Shown: positions 41,872 through 49,239 of the stretch, one piece after another | Numbering within the stretch: the stretch's first letter is position 1 | Layout of the letters: every line of letters begins with the position of its first letter | NCBI GenBank assembly: GCA_024401305.1 | Contig: JAKSLI010000016.1 | Coordinates: forward strand, 1 to 56,950 | Length of the DNA: 56,950 bases | Direction of reading: 5' to 3' | DNA from: Bacteroidaceae bacterium | Lineage (GTDB): Bacteria; Bacteroidota; Bacteroidia; Bacteroidales; Bacteroidaceae | Notes under the pieces: model-generated | The model's input: the letters and a program-made list of their open reading frames with translations, nothing else | The model's database searches: none | Told to the model about the DNA's origin: nothing | Translations under genes and position numbers: made by a program

Positions 41872-42939
41872 TTATTCAACAACGCCAAACTTATAGATAG
41901 TCTTTGACTTGAGACGCTCACCTGGACGGAGAACTACTGAAGGGAAGTAGTTGCGGTTTGGTGAATCTGGGAAGTGCTGAGTTTCAAGGCAAACAGCAGA
42001 GCGGCGTGGGAAAGTCGCACCTTCTGGACCTACGATGTCGCGTACGAAGTTGTCGCAGTAGAGCTGGCAACCTGGTTCAGTAGTGTAAACCTCGAGAGTA
42101 CGGCCGCTTTCTGGTTCTGTAAGACGAGCTGCGAATGAGAGTTCGCCTTCCTCGCGCTTGTTGAGAACGTAGTTGTGGTCGTAGCCAGAACCGTTCTTGA
42201 TCTGCTCGTGGTCTGCGTTCTGCTCGAGACCGATAGCCTTAGGCTTGCGGAAGTCGAATGGAGTGCCCTCTACCTTAAGGATTTCACCTGTAGGAATGCA
42301 CTCAGTGTCAACAGGGAGATAGAAGTCTGCGTTCATCTCAAGAATCTGGTTGTCAACAGTAGCTGTTGGGTTCTTGATACCACCGAGAGAGAAGAATGCG
42401 TGGTTAGTGAGAGCAGCGATAGTAGTCTTGTTAGTAGTTGCGAGATATTCGATGCAGAGCTCGTTCTCCTCAGTGAGAGAGTAGATTACAGTCACCTTCA
42501 TTTCGCCAGTGAAGCCTTCCTCACCGTATGGAGAAGTGTATTTAAGCACGATAGTCTGGTCGTTCATAGGAGTAACATCCCAAACCTTCTTGTTGAAGCC
42601 CTTCATACCACCGTGGAGAGTGTTGTTGCCCTCATTCTGTGGGAGCTGGTACTTCTTGCCGTTGAGGTAGAACTGACCGCGAGCGATACGGTTGCCGTAA
42701 CGACCGATAGTAGTAGAAAGATACTTCTGTGAGCTGTTGAGGATAGCCTCGATGCTGTCGTGACCACCGATTACGTTCTCGAAGTTGCCATTCTTATCAG
42801 GCACATAAATACCGATGATAGCTGCACCGTAGTTGGTGATAGCTACTTCCATTCCGTTACTGTTCTTGAGAGTGTAGAGATCTGTCTGCTTGCCATCTAC
42901 TGTGGCCTGAAATGCAGACTGCTGAATTCCTGGTATCAT
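41872..42939 (-). CDS. galM: Cytoplasmic aldose 1-epimerase
   Basis: The 355-residue mutarotase is taken from the ATG at 42939 (MIPGIQQSAFQATVDGKQTDLYTLKNSNG); a frame open to 42999 is mostly untranslated leader. Motifs: MEVAITNYGAAIIGIYVPDKNG, NRIARGQFYLNGKKYQLPQNEGNNTLHGG, LTNHAFFSLGG (catalytic His) and TEPGCQLYCDNF (catalytic Glu). It has no signal peptide, so it acts in the cytoplasm, opposite its lipoprotein homologue. It is the first gene of the operon; a TAACTTTGC box with a -33 element lies about 105-135 bases upstream. Confidence 0.94.
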   Translation of the reverse strand: MIPGIQQSAFQATVDGKQTDLYTLKNSNGMEVAITNYGAAIIGIYVPDKNGNFENVIGGHDSIEAILNSSQKYLSTTIGRYGNRIARGQFYLNGKKYQLPQNEGNNTLHGGMKGFNKKVWDVTPMNDQTIVLKYTSPYGEEGFTGEMKVTVIYSLTEENELCIEYLATTNKTTIAALTNHAFFSLGGIKNPTATVDNQILEMNADFYLPVDTECIPTGEILKVEGTPFDFRKPKAIGLEQNADHEQIKNGSGYDHNYVLNKREEGELSFAARLTEPESGRTLEVYTTEPGCQLYCDNFVRDIVGPEGATFPRRSAVCLETQHFPDSPNRNYFPSVVLRPGERLKSKTIYKFGVVE

Positions 42940-43041
42940 AATAGTTTTATTTAAGAATTTGTTTTTATTGGTTAATACTAATTTTTGACCATATAACAAT
43001 CGCGTGCGGAGGCGTGCGATATTATTATATAATATACGGCT

Positions 43042-43075
43042 GCAAAGTTACAAAAAAGTTTAACTAAAATCAAAT
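43042..43075 (-). promoter_or_regulatory. Promoter of the galactose/arabinose operon
   Basis: On the minus strand TAACTTTGC (43042-43050) is the -7 box and TTTG (43071-43075) the -33 box, 20 bases apart. About 100 bases of leader precede galM. The leader includes a small imperfect dyad, ATCGC...GCGAT (42999-43020), that could be an operator or hairpin; whether AraR binds it is unknown. Confidence 0.75.
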
Positions 43076-43172
43076 GAATTGCCGTGTTTTTTGTGTTTTT
43101 GTTACAATAAATCGTAATATTGTTTCATTTATGCCTAAATAATAGCAACTCTACATAGCAGAATAAAAGAAA

Positions 43173-43200
43173 ACCCTGCTCTCATGTTAGAGAACAGGGT
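43173..43200 (-). terminator. Terminator after the TraB/GumN gene
   Basis: ACCCTG...CAGGGT with inner TCTC/GAGA pairs folds into a hairpin. On the minus strand it is followed by TTTTCTTTTATT. It ends the gene that stops at 43236 and separates it from the operon promoter at 43042. Confidence 0.85.
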
Positions 43201-43235
43201 GCAGAAAATGCGTATTTATGATGGATATCCTTGGT

Positions 43236-44129
43236 TTATTCCATAGCTTCCACCGTATAGCCCATTTGGCGGAGTTGGTTTATCAATCCCTTTTCGTTTA
43301 CAAGATGACCGACACCGACATGGAAGAATGTTGATTGCTTTTGCATGACTGCAGGCATGACCTTCAGCCAGTTTGCGTTGCGTTCGTTGATGAGTTTCTC
43401 CTCTTGTTCTGCGGTTAGTTCCGCTGATGTGAAGCAATCGGTGATGGCTTTGAAGTCTTGGTTTATGTAGGCTTCGAAGAGTTCCACGGTCTCTTTTTTC
43501 ACTTTCTCCATGTCGTCAAGAACTTCCATCAGTTCGTCAATCTCCTCTTGAATCGTCACGCCGTCATAGAGAATGGCAATTTGCTCTTCGAGAGTCTCGA
43601 AACCGCCGATTGGTTTGTTGTCTTTCTTTGCCTGTATCTGTATGGCATTGTCAATGAGTGCTTGCTGGTCAATAGTGAATAATTCCCTGCCTTGAAGGAG
43701 AGCGATGGTCATGAATTGGTCCATAATCAATGAAGGACGCATCTTGCCAAGTTGCTTTGCGAGCAATGGGTTTGATAGGTCCATGCCAAGAAGAGACTTG
43801 ATGCCAGCGTTGTACTTCGCAAATTGTTCTGCGGTCATCACTTGCTGTATCGTGGAATCGCCAGGTATTGACATGGCTTTCTGTAGTTTTGCCATGTTCT
43901 CTGGCATGAACATCTGCTCCATTACGAGTTCCCCACAAATCTGCTTCGAATTGTTCCAAGCCTCTTGGTAGCCAGGAATCTTGTCTATGAACTTGAAACT
44001 TATAAGATGATATGTACCAAGAAGATACGATGGCTCCTTCAATTCCTTGCCGCTGATCTTGTAAAGTATCTGTGCGTTTGCGCAAAGTGCAAGGAGAAGT
44101 AAGGTGGAAATGAAAAATAGTCTCTTCAT
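43236..44129 (-). CDS. TraB/GumN family protein
   Basis: The 297-residue protein from the ATG at 44129 has a signal peptide (LLLLALCANAQ). It carries the TraB/GumN (TIKI-like) fold markers: YKISGKELKEPSYLLGTYHLISF near the start (the GTxH motif with the conserved His), NSKQICGELVMEQMF, GGFETLEEQIAILYDG and the C-terminal NANWLKVMPAVMQKQSTFFHVGVGHLVNEKGLINQLRQMGYTVE. Members related to TIKI are metal-dependent proteases, and the GxxH...E...GVGHL pattern suggests one here. Substrate unknown. An upstream ATG at 44165 would put 12 residues before the signal peptide and is less likely. The gene appears to be its own transcription unit. Confidence 0.88.
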   Translation of the reverse strand: MKRLFFISTLLLLALCANAQILYKISGKELKEPSYLLGTYHLISFKFIDKIPGYQEAWNNSKQICGELVMEQMFMPENMAKLQKAMSIPGDSTIQQVMTAEQFAKYNAGIKSLLGMDLSNPLLAKQLGKMRPSLIMDQFMTIALLQGRELFTIDQQALIDNAIQIQAKKDNKPIGGFETLEEQIAILYDGVTIQEEIDELMEVLDDMEKVKKETVELFEAYINQDFKAITDCFTSAELTAEQEEKLINERNANWLKVMPAVMQKQSTFFHVGVGHLVNEKGLINQLRQMGYTVEAME

Positions 44130-44182
44130 GATTGTTGTAAATGTGTCAATGACCATCAGATTCATGCTAATTCCAAAATAAA

Positions 44183-44488
44183 CTAAAATAACGCAACTTT
44201 TCCCATGCTTCCAAGGTCAAGCATTGCTTTAATATTCATTGCATTGAAAAGTTTCGCTGCAGTTGAGAACGTAACATTGCAGCCGTTCTCAATCTTACTG
44301 ATCTGTGATTTCTTAACGCCAACAAGTTTTCCAAGCTGTTCTTGGGTAAGTTCGCGTGATTGACGTGCCTGACGAATAGCTTCACCAATAAGGAACTCTT
44401 TCGTCTGGGCATCATATTCCTGGCGTTCCAGAGTACCCTTTACACCTATCACTTTGTCAAGCGCTTCGTTTTCCGTATAGAATTTCAT
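44183..44488 (-). CDS. higA: HigA-type antitoxin (XRE helix-turn-helix)
   Basis: The 101-residue protein carries an XRE-type helix-turn-helix (RQARQSRELTQEQLGKLVGVKKSQISKIENG, residues about 39-69) typical of HigA antitoxins. It shares the ATGA overlap with the upstream toxin frame (start codon at 44486-44488, toxin stop at 44485-44487), the higBA gene order. Length fits the family. It represses its own operon and neutralises HigB. Because the toxin frame is broken, this antitoxin may now act alone. A TAATTTTGC promoter box lies upstream of the toxin at 44874-44882. Confidence 0.9.
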   Translation of the reverse strand: MKFYTENEALDKVIGVKGTLERQEYDAQTKEFLIGEAIRQARQSRELTQEQLGKLVGVKKSQISKIENGCNVTFSTAAKLFNAMNIKAMLDLGSMGKVALF

Positions 44489-44846
44489 ATCGTTTCAATT
44501 ATTTTTTTGTTCTTGCTTTTATAGTATTCTTCTCGTATTGCCATAGCTTTGTCTATTTCTTTTTGAGGCGTCTTCTTGGTTTTCTTTATAAATCCGTGAG
44601 TCGTTATGACATAAGTGTTTGTGTCTGAGTCCCAGAAAGAAAGGAGGCGGTACTGAATTCCATTATATAATGTTCGGAATTCCAAATGTCAGTCCCCACA
44701 AGTTTCTTGAACAATTTGGGATCTTGATTGTAACGCGCCTTACTAGCGTTGAACATAATCTTTGCCCTTGCCTTTTCAGACAATGTATCCAAAAAGCTAA
44801 TGGCTTCTTCTGAGTAGATTATACTAAACTTCGGTCTCGCTTCCAT
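44485..44846 (-). pseudogene. higB: HigB-type toxin (Gp49-like), disrupted by a 1-base frameshift
   Basis: The first frame (44604-44846) encodes MEARPKFSIIYSEEAISFL...KKLVGTDIW and then goes out of frame. The second frame gives EFRTLYNGIQYRLLSFWDSDTNTYVITTHGFIKKTKKTPQKEIDKAM. Joined at DIW-EFRT they form a normal HigB/Gp49-like toxin of about 120 residues with the TxGFxKKTxKTP signature. Restoring one G at about 44682, in TTTGGAATTCC, repairs it. All downstream coding and the ATGA overlap with higA remain intact, so the break is recent, a phase-variation event, a programmed shift, or a sequencing error. RelE-superfamily members cleave ribosome-bound mRNA. Confidence 0.88.
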
Positions 44847-44873
44847 GAAAGCATTCTAATGTTTGATTTTGGT

Positions 44874-44882
44874 GCAAAATTA
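44874..44882 (-). promoter_or_regulatory. -7 box TAATTTTGC of higBA
   Basis: On the minus strand TAATTTTGC matches the consensus and sits 28 bases before the toxin ATG at 44846. HigA would be expected to bind nearby. Confidence 0.72.
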
Positions 44883-44990
44883 GCCAAAAGTTTCTATATA
44901 AGCAAACTTTTTGCGAATAATTTGCCCATTGTGCGGAATTATTTACAGTAGAGTAGGTTCCTTGGCGGTAAATTAATGTATCAATCAAAA

Positions 44991-45032
44991 AATGCAGACA
45001 TTGGTCGAAGTGATTTCGCCAATGTCTGCATT
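44991..45032 (-). terminator. Terminator of the small lipoprotein gene
   Basis: AATGCAGACATTGG pairs with CCAATGTCTGCATT around a 13-base loop, and on the minus strand TTTTTTGATTG follows. It lies 34 bases downstream of the lipoprotein gene (45067-45480). Confidence 0.88.
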
Positions 45033-45066
45033 GAATATATAGTATGTGAATGGAAAACGTTCCTTG

Positions 45067-45480
45067 TCACTGAACTACAGTAATTTCGGAATTAGAAACT
45101 TTATTCTCAAATTCAGCTCCCTTCAAAGACGGAGTAATGTTTGCAGAGAGAGTGTGTTTTCCTACAGAAAGTCCTTCAACAGTATAAGAAACTTCAAATG
45201 GCAAAGTTTTGCCATTTGATACAGCAACCTCTTTTCCATCAATCAGATAATGAACAATGGGATAATATTCTTTACCATTGATAGTTGTAGAACCGCTATC
45301 CGATATACCTCCAACACTCAGTTTTATAACGTCACCATTTTTCACAGTTGAAGGTGTAGCCTTTGCTTGACCGATAAGACTAGTTGAAAACTCTATTTTT
45401 TCACATGAAGCCACTGTGAATGCAGTCCATAGAACAATAACGAGCATCATAAAAGTGCTCCAAAATTTTTTGATTTTCAT
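45067..45480 (-). CDS. Small lipoprotein with an Ig-like fold
   Basis: The 137-residue protein has a lipoprotein signal (FTVASC, Cys26). A single beta-sandwich of about 100 residues follows: PSTVKNGDVIKLSVGGISD, YYPIVHYLIDGKEVAVSN, LPFEVSYTVEGLSVGKHTLSANITPSLKGAEF and SEITVVQ. The pattern resembles bacterial Ig-like domains, which often serve adhesion or binding. No SusC, pilin or enzyme neighbour is present, so the function is unknown. It has a good terminator behind it but no clear TAnnTTTG box ahead. Confidence 0.7.
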   Translation of the reverse strand: MKIKKFWSTFMMLVIVLWTAFTVASCEKIEFSTSLIGQAKATPSTVKNGDVIKLSVGGISDSGSTTINGKEYYPIVHYLIDGKEVAVSNGKTLPFEVSYTVEGLSVGKHTLSANITPSLKGAEFENKVSNSEITVVQ

Positions 45481-45863
45481 TTTGAGGGATAATAAGGAAG
45501 GAGCGCGAACTTCCCGACGCTTATCCTCAATTCAGGTACGACCAAGTAACCCTTGCACGGATAAGTACGGTGAAGCTCACGCTCCTTTGATGGAACGTGA
45601 ACTTACCGCCACTCGTTCTCGTGCATTTGAATTTGGTCGTTTCGAATTGAGAGAACAAGAGCAGTTTGCTCAAGTATATGTTAAGTGTCAAACGGATTCC
45701 GCATCACCCTTCGTAGTTAATAATTAAAGTTGATTAATACGAGTCGGTAAAGTGGCTGTGCTCATGGCACACCGTTCTTCTTGTTTGATTGAATGTTTCT
45801 GTTTCGTGATGTCCGTGCCGAAGCTAAGACTTTTTATGGATTAATGGTTTGACAATATGTTTT
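45481..45863. other. Spacer with a long imperfect hairpin and an uncertain plus-strand frame
   Basis: Bases 45497-45525 (AAGGAGCGCGAACTTC... CTTATCC) and 45564-45592 (GGATAAG...GAAGCTCACGCTCC) are imperfect inverted copies, about 22 of 29 matching, giving a hairpin of about 95 bases next to the lipoprotein start. A plus-strand frame runs from 45416 to 45727 and ends DSASPFVVNN. Its C-terminal 70 residues look protein-like, but no family was recognised, and an ATG-led start would overlap the lipoprotein gene. The rest (45728-45863) has only a small GTGC...GCAC hairpin. It could hold a non-coding RNA, a remnant gene, or nothing. Confidence 0.4.
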
Positions 45864-46460
45864 CTATTCTGTTGAGTAGTTAATAAGGTCTGCAAACATC
45901 ATTCTTGTTGGGAGAATGGATTTAGAATCCTTTCCTGTAGCAAGGAGTTCCTCTTCTTCTGTGCGAAACATGATTTTGAATCCGTTACGCTCGTAAAATT
46001 TTATGACCTTGTCTTTGTTTATTGCATCAACGACGACAAATCGGTTGCCCATATTTTGCGCAGTCGAGATAATCCAATACAGTACTATTGACAGGAACTC
46101 GTCGCCAAGATGCATGTCAGCGAAAGCGTCAAATACTGCAAATTGACCTATCAGTGTTGCAGGATAATGCTTTCGTTGCTTCTCATACTTGACTTTCTTG
46201 TTGATGTTGCGACGAACGTAGTTGGGCAAGTCTTCCGTTGGGAGTGATGTGTTAAGCACGCAAAAAGCTGCCACCATGTTATTCGTCTCTTCATCGTAGA
46301 GACAATACGACTTGCTCATCATCTCTGCCGAAGCCTTCACTGCCTTATGTTTGAAGAAATCAGAAATGTCCGTTTCGTGATGGCACACAAAATCATTCAG
46401 GCGAGCTAGCAACTCGTCTGAGACTGGTGCGAATGTGCAATGTTCTGTCAGGTAACTCAT
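45864..46460 (-). CDS. GNAT-family N-acetyltransferase, possible toxin
   Basis: The 198-residue protein has the GNAT fold. A VAAFCVLNTSLP strand is followed by HYPATLIGQFAVFDAFADMHLGDEFLSIVLYWIISTAQNMGNRFVVVDAINKDKVIKFYERNGFKIM, which contains the substrate-strand and acetyl-CoA-binding segment plus the FYERNGF motif. It is fused by an ATGA overlap to an upstream 54-residue basic protein (46457-46621), which is how many GNAT toxins pair with their antitoxins. TacT-type GNAT toxins acetylate aminoacyl-tRNAs, but the substrate here is unknown. It may instead be an ordinary acetyltransferase. Confidence 0.85.
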   Translation of the reverse strand: MSYLTEHCTFAPVSDELLARLNDFVCHHETDISDFFKHKAVKASAEMMSKSYCLYDEETNNMVAAFCVLNTSLPTEDLPNYVRRNINKKVKYEKQRKHYPATLIGQFAVFDAFADMHLGDEFLSIVLYWIISTAQNMGNRFVVVDAINKDKVIKFYERNGFKIMFRTEEEELLATGKDSKSILPTRMMFADLINYSTE

Positions 46461-46621
46461 TTCTGCCCTTTTGCGGTACGCGCCATTATTGCAGCAAAAG
46501 CTGCTTTTGCTTTGCTAAGGTTAAAGCGAGGAGCATCAGGGCGCTCAGCCTCTATTCTCATCTGCTCAAAACGTTCTGCACTCTGACCGGTTAAAACTGG
46601 TATAGGTCTTGGATTGTACAT
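46457..46621 (-). CDS. 54-residue protein upstream of the GNAT gene, candidate antitoxin
   Basis: This short gene reads MYNPRPIPVLTGQSAERFEQ, then MRIEAERPDAPRFNLSKAKA and AFAAIMARTAKGQK. It overlaps the GNAT gene by the tetranucleotide ATGA (stop 46457-46459, next start 46458-46460). A -7 box TAATTTTGC lies 69 bases upstream. The RPIPVLTG start followed by a charged helix resembles small proteins seen ahead of other Bacteroidetes acetyltransferase genes, though that is a memory-based impression. It has no ribbon-helix-helix or other recognisable DNA-binding motif, so if it is an antitoxin it is of an unusual type. Confidence 0.75.
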   Translation of the reverse strand: MYNPRPIPVLTGQSAERFEQMRIEAERPDAPRFNLSKAKAAFAAIMARTAKGQK

Positions 46622-46689
46622 AATATGTGGATTTTATTTGCCTATATATGTTATAGGAAGTAATTGCATGATTTGGTATAATCTTCGGT

Positions 46690-46698
46690 GCAAAATTA
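46690..46698 (-). promoter_or_regulatory. -7 box TAATTTTGC of the 54-residue/GNAT pair
   Basis: The box reads TAATTTTGC on the minus strand, 69 bases before the start codon at 46621. Its position supports the short upstream gene as the true start of the operon. Confidence 0.72.
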
Positions 46699-46710
46699 CG
46701 TATAAAAAAT

Positions 46711-46749
46711 CAATCCGCAAAACTTTTCATTGAAAAATTCTGCGGATTG
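46711..46749 (-). terminator. Terminator downstream of xylB
   Basis: CAATCCGCA pairs with TGCGGATTG around a 21-base AT-rich loop. On the minus strand it is followed by ATTTTTTATACG. It terminates xylB before the GNAT operon promoter. Confidence 0.8.
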
Positions 46750-46767
46750 AATAGAAGTTGTTTGTGT

Positions 46768-46819
46768 TAAAGCCATTAGCCTTTAGCTTTTAGCCATTAG
46801 CCTCGCTTAAAAAGCGAAC
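46768..46819. repeat. GGCTAAA-type repeat after xylB
   Basis: GCCATTAGCCTTTAGC and TTTTAGCCATTAGCC units are followed by the palindrome TCGCTTAAAAAGCGA. This is the inverted form of the units at 7530 and 8487, ending beside the xylB stop codon. Confidence 0.8.
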
Positions 46820-48310
46820 TTAAATGTTCTTCTCAAGCACTGACTTCCAGTTCTCGTAAGCAGCCTTGTACTCAGCTTCCTTGGCAGTGTCTGGTTCGAT
46901 AGTGCCAAGCTTCTTGAGAGTAGCGAATGCTTCGTTGTTGTCCTTGTAGATACCAGCACCGATACCAGCACCCTTAGCAGCACCAACGGAACCGTCTGTT
47001 TCCATGAGTTCGATAGTTGCACCAGAAACAGAAGCAAGAGTGTTGCGGAAGATGTCTGAAAGGAACATGTTAGCCTTACCTGCGTGGATCTTGGAAATGT
47101 CCATACCCATCTGCTGCATGATTTCCATACCGTAGCAGAATGAGAATACGATACCTTCCTGAGCAGCACGCATGATGTGAGCCTTTGAGTGCTTGTTGAA
47201 GTTGATGCCGTGGATCTGGCAACCGATTTCCTTGTTCTCGAGAACACGCTCTGCACCGTTTCCGAACGGGATGATGCTTACGCCTTCAGAACCGATAGCC
47301 ACATTTGCCATCATGTCGTTCATCTCTGGGTAAGAAATGCCCTCTGGAGCCACGTTGCGACGAATCCAAGCATTGAGGATACCAGTACCGTTGATGCAGA
47401 GGAGTACGCCGAGACGCTCGAGTTCCTTAGTATAGTTAACGTGAGCGAATGTATTAACGCGTGACTTCTTGTCGTAATTAACCTCGCCGAGCACGCCGTA
47501 AACAACACCAGAAGTACCAGCGGTAGCTGCGATTTCACCTGGGTTGAACACGTTGAGTGAGAGAGCGTTATTTGGCTGGTCACCAGCGCGATATGAGATT
47601 GGAGTACCTTCCTTGAGACCAAGTTCTGCAGCTGCTTCTGCATTAACGTAGCACTGCTCAGAGAATGTTGGTACGATTTCTGGTACCATGCTTTCGTCGA
47701 AGCCGTAGTATTCCATGAGGAACTTAGCAGGAGTCTTCTCCTTGAAGTCCCAGAACATACCCTCAGAAAGACCTGAGATAGTAGTGTTCACTTCGCCTGA
47801 AAGCATCATTGCGAGGTAGTCGCCAGGGAGCATGAACTTGTCAACCTCAGCGAAAACGTTTGGCTCGTTAGCCTTCACCCACGCAAGCTTTGCTGCAGTG
47901 AAGTTGCCCGGAGAGTTGAGAAGGTGTGAAAGACACTGCTCAGCACCGAGTTCATTGAAAGCCTTTTCGCCGTAAGGTACTGCGCGAGAGTCACACCATA
48001 TAATTGAAGGACGGAGAACATTCTTGTCCTTGTCGATACAAACGAGACCGTGCATCTGATAAGAAATACCGATAGCCTTGATGTCTTCGCCTGTAACATT
48101 GGCATCAGCCATGATTTTCTTTACAGACTGCTTTGCATATTCCCACCAAGTGTGAGGCTCCTGCTCTGCGAAACCTGGTTGAACAGCGATGATTGTGGCT
48201 TCCTTTTCTGGGTAGAAGGCTGTTGCAGCCATCTGGCCTGTTTCTACATCTACGAGGGATGCCTTTACTGAAGATGTGCCGACATCAAAACCAAGAAGAT
48301 ATTGACTCAT
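46820..48310 (-). CDS. xylB: Xylulokinase
   Basis: The 496-residue FGGY kinase phosphorylates D-xylulose to xylulose 5-phosphate. Motifs: LLGFDVGTSSVKASLVD (phosphate-1), GISYQMHGLVCIDKDKNVLRPSIIWCDSRA (the QMHG and WxDxR pattern of XylB), GDQPNNALSLNVFNPGEIAATAGTSGVVYG and GFGSEGVSIIPFGNGAERV in the second half. Length matches XylB (about 490). Its own promoter box is at 48393-48400. A xylose isomerase gene is not in the window. It could serve xylose, or xylulose from another route, alongside the arabinose operon. Confidence 0.94.
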   Translation of the reverse strand: MSQYLLGFDVGTSSVKASLVDVETGQMAATAFYPEKEATIIAVQPGFAEQEPHTWWEYAKQSVKKIMADANVTGEDIKAIGISYQMHGLVCIDKDKNVLRPSIIWCDSRAVPYGEKAFNELGAEQCLSHLLNSPGNFTAAKLAWVKANEPNVFAEVDKFMLPGDYLAMMLSGEVNTTISGLSEGMFWDFKEKTPAKFLMEYYGFDESMVPEIVPTFSEQCYVNAEAAAELGLKEGTPISYRAGDQPNNALSLNVFNPGEIAATAGTSGVVYGVLGEVNYDKKSRVNTFAHVNYTKELERLGVLLCINGTGILNAWIRRNVAPEGISYPEMNDMMANVAIGSEGVSIIPFGNGAERVLENKEIGCQIHGINFNKHSKAHIMRAAQEGIVFSFCYGMEIMQQMGMDISKIHAGKANMFLSDIFRNTLASVSGATIELMETDGSVGAAKGAGIGAGIYKDNNEAFATLKKLGTIEPDTAKEAEYKAAYENWKSVLEKNI

Positions 48311-48392
48311 AATTTTTCTTTTGTGTATTTTTAAGGTTAATAAATTTAGTTAGGGTAGGGCAGACCGCAATCCGCCTTGACGTATTTCGCCA

Positions 48393-48400
48393 CAAAGGTA
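48393..48400 (-). promoter_or_regulatory. -7 box TACCTTTG of xylB
   Basis: On the minus strand the sequence reads TACCTTTGTGG, a match to TAnnTTTG, 83 bases before the ATG at 48310. Confidence 0.7.
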
Positions 48401-48555
48401 TAAAAATATGATTTATAAATGAAATAATGTGTGTAAATATTGAGAATGTTTTTTTATTAAATAGTGTTAAAAATATTATTTGCAACCTCTACTTAGCAAA
48501 ATAATACCCCAAATATACCGATGCACATCAATATTGAAAAAGAATTTTTGTGATA

Positions 48556-48590
48556 TTTGTATTTCTTACAATTATTCTTTTTAATTTTGC
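48556..48590 (+). promoter_or_regulatory. Promoter of a candidate small RNA
   Basis: TAATTTTGC (48582-48590) is the -7 box and TTTG (48556-48559) the -33 box, with 22 bases between. Transcription would begin near 48596, while the nearest plus-strand gene starts 640 bases later. Confidence 0.65.
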
Positions 48591-48595
48591 ACCAT

Positions 48596-48694
48596 CAAAA
48601 TAGGCTACACGGTTTGTAGCAATAGGAAACAATTAAGGTTAATAGTACAGACGAAAAGGTGGGCAGTGATGTTCGCCTTTTCTTGGTTTTTGTA
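48596..48694 (+). ncRNA. Candidate small RNA or leader with terminator
   Basis: Between the promoter and a hairpin (GAAAAGGTGGGC with GTTCGCCTTTTC, 48653-48682, loop AGTGAT), followed by TTGGTTTTTG, lies a stretch of about 100 bases with no open frame of note. It has the outline of an intrinsically terminated small RNA, or of an attenuated leader for the GH2 gene. No known family was recognised, so this is a prediction from a promoter and a terminator only. Confidence 0.5.
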
Positions 48695-49239
48695 GTTTAC
48701 GAATTGTAACTGAAATCCCTGATTTTGCTTATAAGTCGAAAAATCGTACCTCTCCTAGAAGGGCATCTTTTGAAAATCTTTTGCTGATGGTCGGAAAAAT
48801 CGTCTAGATTTCGACGAATTCAAGTCGCTGATAGTCAGCGGTATAGTAAAAATGGCGCGGAGAAACGACTCGAAAATGCCCGATTTTTGCCTGAAAAAGC
48901 CCTTGTTTTCGGGTAAAAAGCCAGCGGATTTTGCATCATTTCACCGTGAGATAATTTAAAAACTCACGGTAATATTGTAGGAAAGTGACTGTTTTACGTT
49001 CAGAAAGCTCCTAAAAGGGGTGAAATGAGGCATGATTTTTGCTGGAAGCAGGCAAAAGTTGTACAAGTCGGATTTTGCGGATTGTAAGCAAAATGCCCAA
49101 AATGCTTACAATTTGTTTTTCTGTCATGTTTAAGAAAATTGCCGAAGATAAGCAGAAATCCCTTCGATAATTTTGGATTTCGCACGCTTTTTCGTAATTT
49201 CGCACCCGAATATAACTAACAAACTAGCCCTTATATAAT
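48695..49239. other. Repeat-rich spacer before the GH2 gene
   Basis: No gene was seen. A CACCGTGAG...CTCACGGT hairpin lies at about 48940-48971 and an ATTGTAAGCA...TGCTTACAAT hairpin at 49081-49112. Both are relatives of motifs before aguA (5992-6400). GCTGGAAG and a GTAAGCAAAAT word occur in the same order in both spacers. Likely GH2 promoter boxes are TAATTTTGG (49168-49176) and TAATTTCGC (49195-49203); the second lies 36 bases before the ATG. Confidence 0.55.

Noticed and set aside
45416-45727. 104-residue plus-strand gene in the lipoprotein spacer
   Set aside because: Its first third overlaps the lipoprotein gene antisense, no promoter box or family was seen, and the length is within chance. 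It is kept only as an observation.
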